The notes under the pieces were generated by a model. The model was given only the letters and a program-made list of their open reading frames with translations, searched no databases and was not told the origin of the DNA. Positions 21,398 to 40,582 of a stretch of DNA of 64,000 bases are shown here, one piece after another; position 1 is the first letter of the stretch; each line of letters begins with the position of its first letter. Origin of the DNA: Butyriboletus loyo. Its lineage: Eukaryota; Basidiomycota; Agaricomycetes; Boletales; Boletaceae. The stretch lies in the NCBI GenBank assembly GCA_038093515.1, contig JBBPSI010000005.1, forward strand, positions 124,001 to 188,000, read 5' to 3'. The translations under genes were made by a program, and so were the position numbers.

Positions 21398-24300
21398 CTA
21401 CACATCGTACACGATTCTAGCACCAACCCAGGGGTAGGGGTAGTTGTGTTGGTACCAGTTGCGCATGCTGGGCCTCTCAGCGATCCACGGGATCGTGGCG
21501 TAAGATCCACCCAGCTATGAAGACATATTCAACAAAAGGAAGATGGAAGGCGGGTTCAAGACAACGTACCACGACTTGGTGATGATCATCAAAGAAATCA
21601 GCAGAGTACCTATGGCGATGGTTACTAACTGAGCACACATCAGATGGATGTTGCTCACCCAGGGTACAACTGAGACGAAACAAAGCCCGGGAACGCGTCA
21701 AATACGGTCGAGGTCCATTCCCACACCCCGCCGTTGTGTCCCCGGCCACAACGGTTGTCTACACCAGTCGTGGCACTGAGCCAGCGCCCTGTCAGTAGAT
21801 AGCTCCAGCTACTCAGACGGATATGGAGTCACATACGGGACAGGATGCCAATTCCTAAATCCGATGTTGTTACCACCCTCGTAGCCGCATGCGAACCGAT
21901 CCATGAATAGGCGAAGTTCTGGTTCGGTAGGAAGTCGTCCACCCTTGACAGTCGCATACACCGACAAATTATCGTAGGAAGTGAGAACCGGCCAGTCCCA
22001 AGCAATGATCATTGACAAGGGACCATATACCGTACGGACTCTGATCTCCCCGTCTTCGTGTTTCACCCAGCTAGCAGGAAACTCAACTTTGTCCTTCCCG
22101 GTACCTGTGTAAAACTTGAAGAATTCACCATTGGTAACGGGCCTCCAGGAGATCCTAAAGGCATCGACGGAAACCTGGCGAGATGGACTCTCGTTATCCC
22201 AGCCAAAGACATGTCCTTCCGCATCTAGCGTCTTGACAGTATCGTTAGCTTCAATGTCGTCAATGCCGAGGGTAACGGTGATAGCTTCGATGACGATGGT
22301 AGGAGATGAAGGCTTAGGAGCAGCATTCCACAATGCGAGGAGTGACTCCCACGGGGGTGCAGTGAAGCCTGGAGGGGGGGTTGTTCCACTCCCAGCTCGC
22401 TGGATAAGCATATACAATAAAGTCTGCTACCGGGTCAAAAGGACATCAGGAGATCAACGGGAACAAAAAACCTCAGCGTGTAGCCCCTCGTGTTCATATG
22501 TCATCCAGAGCACGCGAGCAATTTTTCTCGTCAACCGGATGGTGCCACTGGATATATTCATGTATAGGTTCCTGAGTCGCTCTCGTGCACAATCCCTGAA
22601 GGAAAGGATGCTACTGAGCGATGGCCAATCTTCATCGCTACGTGGGACTTCGGAGTGCGCCTGACAGGATTCCATTAACTTCTAGAATAGCAGGGAGAGT
22701 AACACGGACATGGCATTGGGTTGGGTCATCCACGTTAGGGTCAATACCTCTCTATCCGTGAGTTGAATATTTAGTCGTATACAGACAAGGTAAGACAACC
22801 TACTTCAAAAATAAGCTAGGTTGCAAGGATGAATACCAGTCATTCCATAAGCAGCGATACAAAACCGACCTTGAACTCTTCGGGCTGAGTGGGAGGCTCC
22901 TGCAACAGACGAGAGAGATGAATATCCAAGAATGTGGGAATGTGGCCAAGATAAAACAAGCAGATGTGACGGAGGTCAATAGGCTTCTCGAAAAGCATGG
23001 ACGATGGAATCATCCGGAGCGTGACAAAGTCCCATGCGTTCCACATGTCTTGCCAATCTCGCATGCTCGGAACACCAAAGTTTCTGCCAATGAGTTCCTT
23101 GGTGGGTGTAGTAGGTGACGACAGTAAAGGAAACGCAAACGGCGGACGCTCGAGCAACCACAGGGAGTAGCGTAACGTGCTATCCATCCAACGCTGAATA
23201 GGTCGCAAGTTAGCATCAGTAAACAAAGTGAAGGCGTCTCGCTCCGAATACTAGAGATGATGAGTATAAAGGATGTGGCAATAGACAACTTCCTACCTTG
23301 AGAGATGTCTCAATCTTGAGTAGCTCATCTTTCGAGAAATAAATCTCTTCGTTGGCGCCTGGGATGGTGATGTGCTGAGAGTGTAGGCACTTGTAGAATG
23401 CCTCATGAGCGCCTAGAAAATCGTGAACAAAGCTACGACTCGCACACCTCGAACACACTCACGACTGCCTTTATCATAAGAGTTCGTATATTCCCAGTCA
23501 CTGAGATCAAAGAGTTCTGGATCGCCAAGGGCGGTCCCGGCTGCCTTGAGGCCATTCATGATAAAGCTTCTGGTATGACCTTTGGGATCGTTGTAAGCAG
23601 TCTCAATTTCCTCGCGGTCGTTGTCGTGATCGAGACCCAGCAGGAGGGTATCTCCATAACCAGCGCGTAATGGCAGCGAGCGAAGGAAGCGAGCATCCTC
23701 TCCCCGCGGGAAATTGCCGATAGAGGAGCCTAAGAATAGAAGGTGAAGCGGCTGTTCTCCTAGCGTGAGTGGCTTCGTCATGTCGACATCTTGTGTGACT
23801 TGTCCAGTGAACGCAGATGATCCGGTGGGAAGGCTCTGAGGCGTATAGCGTTCAAGTGATGCACTACTATCGTCAGCATGGACATTGTTGCCAACTGTCT
23901 CCTGTAGGCCTCCCTGGAGTATAAAAGTGACGCCATTTTCGTAGGTGCCAAGTAATCCTTTTGCCTCGATCTTTCCCTCGATAGCGGAACCTACATCGGA
24001 ATTGCGCAACTGAATCAGTGTCCGTTGGATCTCTTGTTCTTCGAGATCGAGTGCAAAGTATGTCACAGAAGGGATGGAGGAGGTCCCTGACACCAAACCG
24101 GCGAAGGCATGGAGTACATATGAGGTCTTTCTAAGTGTACTGGGTTGTACGTATCAGCGACGCCAAAATCATTGAGAAAGGTCAATCCCCAATGAGACCA
24201 CGGTTAGACGCTATATGTCACTTGGACAAAGCGTTGCTCCGAATGCGGAGAATGGTCCAGCTCCAGATGATGGAAACTTGGCGTGACTCACCCTGCGCCG

Positions 24301-24623
24301 AGCTCCAGTAAGACCTGGGCTGGTGTGCTTGCACTGCTTTCCAGCGAACGGCCTTGCATGATTTGAACGATTTCAGAAGCATGCCCACGAAGTATTTCCT
24401 CCTCAGCACCAAACAAGTAGTATTCTGGCGCATGTGTGGTGATCTGATCATAAAGTCTGAGACCGGGCTCATTGTAGAGAAGTAGGGTGGGTAATGTCTT
24501 AGCGTTAAGCGATGCTTTAAGACCCCTAAGGATAATGTCGGGGAGGTCGTGCTGGGGTTTATCCGCGCCATCTCGGTAGTTTCTGATATCGAAAATGTGG
24601 ACTGTAGCGTTGGCGTCGCCCAT
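21398..24623 (-). CDS. EGT1: Ergothioneine biosynthesis protein 1 (fused histidine methyltransferase / EgtB-type sulfoxide synthase)
   Basis: Complement of 21398..21514, 21570..21609, 21659..21775, 21837..22423, 22472..22660, 22710..22751, 22804..22815, 22870..23250, 23297..23412, 23463..24139 and 24292..24623; 869 aa. Fungal Egt1 trimethylates histidine to hercynine and then joins it to cysteine with oxygen at a non-heme iron. The N-terminal EgtD-like domain shows DIILRGLKASLNAKTLPTLL, YYLFGAEEEIL, LLELGAGTLRKT, FLGSSIGNF and LLGLDHD. The linker and DinB part shows RYSLWLLERPP and IDLRHICLFYLGHIPTFLDIH. The iron-site motif HEGLHAE follows, then TLLYMLIQR, and an FGE-sulfatase domain with FRNWHPVPATTG, NGGVWEWTSTVFDAFPGF, YSADFFD and WYQHNYPYPWVGARIVYD. 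A 12-nt exon (22804-22815) supplies LIFE before RGIDPNVDDPTQCH. The pathway also needs a C-S lyase (Egt2), not in this window. Confidence 0.94.
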
Positions 24624-26216
24624 AGTAGAGAGGGAAAGTTAAGTCCTGCAGGGGTTCTTGGCCAGGAGTTGGCGTGTGACAGATTGGAGCTCCCTTTATG
24701 GCCGTAGAGGGACTCTGAGCCAAACTGGAAAGGGATAGATGGAGGAGGGATGCTGAAGTAAGCGGGCCCCCGTAAATGTTGCAACTGGACAGCCAAAAGC
24801 CAGGAATACAGACGAAACACCATGTTGGCTCCACGGATAAGCGGAGAAGAAGCACTGTCATATCACGCGCATACGCCACTCCCCTCACGGGACCTCATTT
24901 TGTGAAACGATGACCTGAGAAAAAGAGGGGATCAATGCATGACCGCTAGGCTGTGGTTCATGTTGACCAAGGAAGGCCGTCGGCCAAGTTGTCAGCTTCG
25001 TTTGCGAACAGCAAAATTAAGCACGGGAGTTATGCTGGCCACGGAGATGTTGTCATCAGAACTCAACTTGGGTGACAAAGTGCTCTTACTAGGCGGGAGA
25101 GTTCGAACGTACACCGGAAGTCTCAGTGACCAGAAGTTGAATTTGGCCCAAGCAAGCTGTGTGGAGTGGGATTGCCTGTCCGAATGGTGGGTGTATTGCG
25201 GCGAACCACTGGGTACTATTATATGCCTGGGCCCGAATCACGTAAGATTGCGACCATCTTGTAAATACCTGCATCGATGCCAAGTTACCTAATCAGGCTT
25301 CTGCTCCACCAATGTGTGACACCTGTGACCTGATGTGTCACATGCGATATAAGTATTACAGCGGTGAGTAAATATCGGGAGGACCGCGATAGACACTAGA
25401 AGCCTCTTAAGATCAGGTATAAGTGTAGATTATATACGAGTAGTGAGAAAATAGCTGTAATGGTTGACAGTGAAGAAATTGGAGTAGCCTGGCAATGAAG
25501 ATTTATGAGCTACATTGGACATTATATGTAGTGATGTATCAGGCTGCCAGTTTTGTCTTCTTTGAGACATGAGAAGTATATCCACCAAGGTTTTTCAGGT
25601 TTCTCAGTGCACACTTGGGCATTGTGCGGCCTGCTCTCCAGAGTGGCATGGTTGATGACCCGACATGTTCATTACCGTGACCTTGGCGACCCCTTTGTTT
25701 GTCACGCCCTGAACGAGCTAAAAGTATGTTTGGCAAGGGCCATTAACTTTCTACGCTAAAGTCATGTCAGTGTCACCCTTGCTCACGTGATGTTAGTGGA
25801 GTGTGCATGTGCTTGAGCCCTACCTTAGTGGCACTATACGCCTTGTCACGCTCGAGCGTGCCCGTGACAGGTTTTAATCTCCTCTTCGGCGTGGCGCTGA
25901 GTTTCAGCTGCCGCCGGTCCTCCAAGACTGGAGATTGGAACCCCGCACCCACTCGGAAGTGTGACCCCGTGTGACGAGTGTTTGCATACGCAAAAAGGAC
26001 GCAACGTTGATGGAAATGAGTAGTGGTTGGAACTATATCTAAGCCGAGCATACTTTATCGAAGTGCTAGCAAACATACACTGATTTATTGCTTTCTGCCG
26101 TGGACCAGTATTGGCCAATTCCCTTGCTTACTTACAGGGTCGGAGCTTGAAAGTGGTGTGGGCAACAGGGACTTGGTCAGCCAAGGACTCTTTCTCTCGT
26201 CCCCTCAACATCGACG
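24624..26216. promoter_or_regulatory. Divergent intergenic region, EGT1 / PRP8
   Basis: 1.6 kb between two head-to-head start codons. No coding signal was found. A short inverted repeat TGTGACAC / GTGTCACA (25315-25322 and 25335-25342) stands out. Both promoters must lie here. Confidence 0.5.
25315..25342. repeat. 8-bp inverted repeat, 12-bp spacer
   Basis: Arms 25315-25322 and 25335-25342 are perfect inverted copies of TGTGACAC. It could be a dimeric protein-binding site or chance; it is 0.9 kb from the PRP8 start. Confidence 0.5.
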
Positions 26217-34524
<8,308 letters not shown>

Positions 34525-34828
34525 TGTACCGTACGCCTTTGGTCCTCGTATCCGTCGATCACGCTTCTGTAGATGTATTAATATTACCTTGCTTCTGTAA
34601 TTTCATTGTCTCATTTTGTGTTCCTGGTAACTAATTAACTGCAGGCAGCCATCGGTAAAACAGTTGCTGGTTTCCGATGCTAACCGAATGTAGCCGAGTG
34701 CTACAGACTGCTAGCCGTTGGTTCTGACCAATAACCATTTCACTGATGAAGTGTCGTGGATGTGGGTGAGGGGCGCACGATGGTGGGGTGGGTTCAATAT
34801 GCAAGAAATTAACAGTGAAGTATTACAA
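34525..34828. other. Convergent 3' intergenic region
   Basis: 304 bp between the convergent stops of PRP8 and the PH-domain gene. Only 3' untranslated sequence is expected. Confidence 0.55.
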
Positions 34829-37800
34829 TCATGTCATCACGAAGCCAAGCGAAACTACTGATCCACGTTGAGAGAGTGCCACCAACTTGTTCTCTTCTTG
34901 TTCCACAGACCGAGATCTTTCTGCTTCGAGTTTTTCTGGTCGTGTCATATGGGACTTAAAACCCCTCGGACGGGGTGGAGGGGAAAGAGCTACAAAATCG
35001 CGGTCTGGCTCGGGCGCCGGGATTCTCAAGCCGCCCACCGTAGTCGACGACGGTGGCAATGGCCGGTAAGGGCTACGAGGTGGAGGCTTGGGAATAGTCA
35101 ACGTGGCAGGGTTTTCAAGCTGGAGGAAACTCGGGTCGTCTTGCAGTGTTATGATATGCTCACCGAGCCCAAATGGCTGAGGAGGTTGGAAATAAGGCGC
35201 AGGAAGGTCGTCGTCGTTGTCGTCGCTAAGATCTAGCGTACTAACCTGGACGGAAGGCACCAAGGAAAAAGGAAATTGAACAGGAGAACACGAAGTGGGA
35301 GGTGTGCTCAAAATACGCAAACGTTGCCTGAGGGATAGGCTTCTTGAGTGAGGAGAGGTCGGCTGGACAGCATTGAAAATTCCTGAGAGGGCCGAAGTAG
35401 GACGCGATGATGGAATGGGGTGAGAATCCGACGTGCCAGCACTTGAGTTCCGGCGATGGCCCTGAACAAATGCAGTCTCGTCGGGACGAAGAGGAAGAGC
35501 GGACGAAGGGGGTGGCTTGGGTGAGGTCAAAGAGAGCCGCATGGCACGCTTTGCAACAGAGCTTCTGAAAGACTTTTCCGGTGCAGGAATAGGCATTGTC
35601 AATGGAGCGGGCCTCGACGCAGATTCTTGAACCGCCGGGGCAGGAGGGGGAGCAAAATTGGGCGCTGGTCGCGGTGGCGGCATTGAACGCCGTTTAGTTG
35701 TTCCAATGTGCGCTACAACTGGTGACGAGCCAAGAACTGACATCGACATCGGCCTCGATGACGCCCCGTTCCCGACAACCGACCCCAATGAAGAAGGGAA
35801 AGGCGCGCCACGAAAGGGCAGCGGTCTCTGAGACCGACCTCGCGAATTAGAGGTGCTTTGCGAACTAGCACTGTTCGTCGAGGAACCGGAGGCGCGTTTC
35901 CAAAATGTAGGCGACAACGAGGAACCACTGCTAGGGCTGATTCGAGCCTGAGAGTGGAAATTGGAAGATGAACTACTGGGGGAACGGTCAGCGGCGTAAG
36001 TGACCGGTATAGACATGCTCGATTCCACTGAGGCACGATGGTTTTTCTCAGGTGAAGACGGAATGGAAGGCGGAGGTCCTGAGGGTGGTATGAGCTGCTT
36101 CGGAAGGGGAACACCTTGACGAGACCATCTTTTGGTGATAGCAGTGCTTTGCACCAGTTTGTCCGTTGATACGGACCTACCCCTGGGAGATGAAGAACTG
36201 ACAATCCCGTTCCCCGACCGAGTCGATGTCACCTCATCGCTCTGTTCGCTACCATGCGCTTCACCAACACAAGGGGATGGCGTCTCAAAGCGCGAAATCG
36301 GAGATAAAGACCCTGGCTGCCCACCCGAAAAGCTAGACGAGTCAGGGGACATGGGAGAAGTTCCCCTCGGCGTAAGATCACCAGGGCCCTTCAACGGAAT
36401 TCCGAAGTTGCCTGCAACACTGCGATTACCACCAGCTTGCTTGTACATTCCCCGCGGTTCATGTAGAAGCATGGCGGGAACAGTTGCAACAGCTTGCTTG
36501 CATTTCCTAGGAGGGGGCTGGAGAGATAACGTCGATGTGCCTTGGCGTGAGAGGGAAGGAGTAGGCGGGGTGATTGAGCCTGGCGATGTACTAGAAGACC
36601 TAGCCTCTGGAACGACAATCGATAACTCTGGTACATCACGCTCCTTTGATATCTTTAAATCCGATGCAGTGATAACAACTGGCATATTATTTGATCGCAG
36701 ACTCGGAGCAGGCGAACCTTGTCCCGGCACGTATGGCAGTGACGGCGGCAGTGAATGAGAGGCTGAAGAACTGGAATCTGCGGAAGATTTGGTGCGGAGC
36801 ATGCTGAGAAGGCTGGTGCCCGCTGAACTAAAGGAGTCTTCTGCATGCCCGGGTGGATAGGCAAGGGCAGGTGAGTCTTCAACGGAAGGTGAACGGGGAC
36901 GTGTTCCCGAGAAGATTACTTTCATGGTAGTGGGTGACGGCGACGATGGGATATTTACCCTCAGGGAACGGAGAGACGGAGGAGGGGAAGGCGAAGTCGG
37001 TATTGGCGGTGACGGGGCTGAAATGGCAGTCGAGGGTTTGGATGGGTGAGTAGGTATAATCCCCTGCAGATGCATTGAGAGCATGACATCCATATCGCCC
37101 CTTGGCTCATTTCCTTCACCCATCCGTGCCGGAATATCGAGACCAGCACGGACAGCCCTATACCACTTGTTAGAGCTCCGGAAAATCACCAAAGCGTAAG
37201 GAACTATACCTCTGGGTTAATACCGCGTTCTTGATCGCCGCAATCCAACGCTGCGACTCTCCAAGGTCCGTGATCTGCAAAAGCCACATAGTACGCAAAC
37301 CCTCCTCCCTATTTACCCCACTCCGTTTCGTAGAAACGTCCTTTCCGGCGAATTTGACTACGTGACCCCTCCCCCTGACGTCTTGTTCAGCAACAAAAAT
37401 GACGCTATCTTCAGTGACTTCTAATCTTTCAACCTCCTTCTCATCCTTTGAGGCGCCCTTGAACAGGTGGACGTGGGTCTTCTGACTCACAGGATGTGAC
37501 GTGAGCACGATTGTACGAGGTTTCCACTGTTTTGCAAGCGCGTAGACGAGCAATGAAGAGGGCGGAACAAATTTTGGTAATGTCGCAGACAATTTGGTGA
37601 AAGGGTGGAGTGCAGCCAATGTTGCAGGAAACGGCGGTATGCGTTCAGGTTGGGGTGGACTTTGAGGAGAATCCAGCGACGAGCGACTTGCCGACTTGCA
37701 CGAATGATGCAGAAGCTCTGGATCGAGCCCAATCGACTGCGCGGCTACATCCCGCAGCCGTTCGCGCTCCTCATATTCGTAGTCTCCGTGTGCAGTTGCA

Positions 37801-38819
37801 CCACCAACCGTTGAAGTGACGGTTGAATTGTTACGGGCATTGATTTCGATGACCCCTGGCATGATATTACTTGTGTGGGGCAGGGAGTGAAAGTTTGATT
37901 TCTTTCGAGAGACAGAACCGATTTTCTTACGAAGACCGAAAGCGTCGGAGGCAGCTGACAGGAAGCTCGTACGATGCCTGGACGGAAGGGATGAGGAGTG
38001 TCGCTGATGGTGCGAATGCTGAGAAACAGAAGGCGAAGAGTCGTAGGTAGTTGCTGGGGGAGATGAATTTGAATATTCGGAACCAAGGGCATCGGCATCT
38101 TTACAAAAAAAAAAAAAGAGGAGAGTAAGTCTCGGGGAAACTAGGATCTGACTGGACATCTGCTCTGTCGCCATGCGGGAGGGTTCGCCGACGCATGAGA
38201 CGGTGAGCGTTTTGCAGCTACTGCCGCCGCGCCAATCCCGCAGGCTGGCTTGGGACGGAGACAGATAAATAGACACTTACTGTGACCGTGTCTGCACTCA
38301 AGACCCGAGTCCGCGTTACCGAGTGCGCGGCCTTTGCCTTTTATTCTGAGGTTGGGCATGTCAGGGGAGGAGGGAATGGTCGAGCAGTGGTGGTGGTGGT
38401 AGAGCTGGGAAGAGACAAGTCAGATGTGAGTGAAGGAGTTGTTGGCATCATCAGAGGCAGTGGAGTCGCGAATAGCCACCACACGAAGGAACGGTGCGGA
38501 GGGAGTATTCTGCAGGCTGTCGGATCACCCAGCAACGCGACGAGCACGCAAAATGTACGGCGCCGGGTGACTGCGCGGTTCAACTTCTTCGTGGGATAAA
38601 TAGGAACACGACAGGCGCGTTGGATTAAATACTTGCCTTTAAGTTGGTCCAGTCGCCATCGACGAGCTCATCCAACAGACTGTCGTCGTACTGCATATCT
38701 AGCTCTGATCTGAGCGGAAACGAGAACTTGGGGCCTAGCGCCATCGTTGCAGCGCGGCGACGTCGAGCATGAATGGAAGCCCTGCTTCGGTTGTCAGGCA
38801 AGCTATTAAATCTCGACAT
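34829..38819 (-). CDS. Large Ser/Pro-rich protein with a PH domain
   Basis: Complement of 34829..37157, 37210..38098, 38281..38404 and 38637..38819; 1174 aa in this model. A PH-like domain spans about residues 260-395: PPSSLLVYALAKQWKPRTIVL, then VHLFKG, VIFVAEQDVRGRGHVVKFAG, and a C-terminal helix GESQRWIAAIKNAVL. The C-terminal two thirds are dominated by Ser/Pro/Arg-rich low-complexity sequence with many SP and RS sites, which suggests a phosphorylated cortical or cytoskeletal scaffold; that is inference. Exons 1 and 2 are the weakest part. Exon 1 ends at a GC donor (AAG|gcaagt) and exon 2 is defined by splice signals and phase plus MPNLRIKGKGRALG. An upstream in-frame Met is at 38843. I do not recognise a named orthologue. 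Confidence 0.7.
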
Positions 38820-39303
38820 GGCTCGTGTCAACGTCAACGTCAAGTTTACAGAACCCCGGTCTCACCCGCCTCCTCTTCCTGAATCAAATGTCCTACCGTT
38901 CCTGATCCGTCCCCCCACTTCGCTTGTGATTAATACAGTCACCGCAATGTGCCTGTCCTCTCACAACGTGCTGCACGACTGCAGACCGCAACATCCAGGC
39001 TTGCCAAGTCTTGATTCCCGCCCACATTTCGCGTGCAAAGGCATGCTTGTTCTTTCGTCATGCCAGGAGACGACGGAATGTTGATTGGGATGGTAGAAAC
39101 GCACGTGTCAGGCAAGTCAATCATTTCACTTGGCGATGACAGGCTGGATGGTGGCGAGATTGAAGATCTCTAGGGTTTCGAGAAACACGTCTGATGTATT
39201 CTACCCGTCGGGATATACAATTCCAGTTGCTAGAGGATGGCGGAAATCATCTACCGTAGAGCGACAGCAAAGGACCAAAGTGAAATCTGGCCAACAGTGG
39301 TAG
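38820..39303. other. Intergenic upstream of the PH-domain gene
   Basis: 484 bp between two minus-strand genes; presumed promoter of the PH-domain gene. No coding signal. Confidence 0.45.
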
Positions 39304-40456
39304 TTACCCTGGTCTCCCAGTACTCCGTTTATATGTCCCGTATGGGCCGACAGTGCCAGGTGCTCCACCTAACATCTTTTTTTGAATTGTTCCTTCATTA
39401 GATCGTGGAATCGATGGTCTCTCTTGATCGACGGAATCGGCTCCTCCAAATCCGCTTCCGGTTGAATATCCAGGCTCCCCAACATCAAGGCCAAGCAGAC
39501 GTCTTAGGACCGCATTTTCACGCTCTAGACGCGAAAGTTCGCACTCTCGTTCCAAGGCCCAGTCGTCATCCTCTCTCTGTCCGAAATCAAAGTCGTTCGA
39601 CGCTGAGTTGTTGGTTTCAGGAGGTGGACTTGAAGATGATAGGCAAGGGACATCTTCGCCATTGAGAACACGCAAGAGTGAACGTAACGTAGCGGATATG
39701 CGTCCCAGAGAAATTGATTCTGCGGTAGTCGATGAAAGTGCGCAAAGGAGATTCTCGGACTCCTTGGCGAGCAGCTTCGCTTCATATTCACGAATCAATG
39801 CGAGTTCGTGTTCCTGGACATCCCGCTGCACAACCAGGTGAGATCAGGCATTGCATACGGCAGGGAGCAAACGACGTACAGCCCTCGTGCGGAAAGCACC
39901 CATAACATTCTCTAATGTCTGCTCGTACTCTTTGATGAGGACACCCAGCTGTTTGTTGTCGTGCAACAGACCCTGATTTTCTGCCACAAGAGATACATTC
40001 ATGCGTTCGAGTTCAGCATCATACACATCTATAATCAGGGTTGCATGTCAGGCAGAATTACACGTCTTCATTCACATAAATACCTTGAGGCTTGTCGAGA
40101 TTGAACCTGTAGACAGTTAATGTGTATATGCTTGATCGGCCCCATGTTCAGACGCACCTCCTCAACACAAAGCCGGTTTGAGAGTGAGTAGCCTGACTCT
40201 GCGGAGCTGACTTAGTATCGGCAAGGCTAGCGGGCAAGGTACAGACCTTGATAGTCCCTGCGGAAGCATGGAGTGCTATAGAAAGAGACCTGCTTTGTGT
40301 GAGCTGTTCCGAAAGTTCTTGAATAATATTCAAGAGCTGGACGAGTTCAGGTTCACCAGTGTTGTCGAGGATGGTCATGGGATGAGGCACCAATGCCACC
40401 TTTTGCTCCCGCTTTGACACTTGTGGACTCTGACCACCACCAAACCTGTTCCACAA
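39304..40456 (-). CDS. Coiled-coil protein, possibly SIKE/FGOP2-like
   Basis: Complement of 39304..39825, 39880..40028, 40084..40106, 40158..40198 and 40247..40456; 314 aa. It is largely helical with heptad-like runs: ELVQLLNIIQELSEQL, VYDAELERMNVSLVAENQ, LIKEYEQTLENVM, ELALIREYEAKLL and LERENAVLRRLLGLD. A Ser/Asp-rich insert separates the last two. The closing ENAVLRRLLGL is reminiscent of SIKE/FGFR1OP2 proteins, which are components of STRIPAK complexes, but this is a resemblance only. The tail is Gly/Pro-rich and basic. Exon 3 is 23 nt. The first intron (51 nt) is also open, so a longer isoform without splicing is possible. It is head-to-head with the RasGEF gene at 126 bp. Confidence 0.72.
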
Positions 40457-40582
40457 TGCAATGGTCGAGTCTCTTCAAACACCCGTCTATTGTCCTCTGT
40501 GGAACTCGTGGACTGACCTTGGCATCAAGGCGAATATATATGATAGAGCCTCGTCTCCACCGGTCGCTATATCTTATCACCC
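40457..40582. promoter_or_regulatory. Shared 126-bp divergent promoter, coiled-coil gene / RasGEF
   Basis: Start codons on opposite strands are 126 bp apart. No distinct motif was picked out. Confidence 0.45.

Noticed and set aside
36132..36758. 208-aa ORF on the plus strand
   Set aside because: Antisense shadow of the low-complexity Ser/Pro-rich PH-domain gene; no motif and no splice partner.
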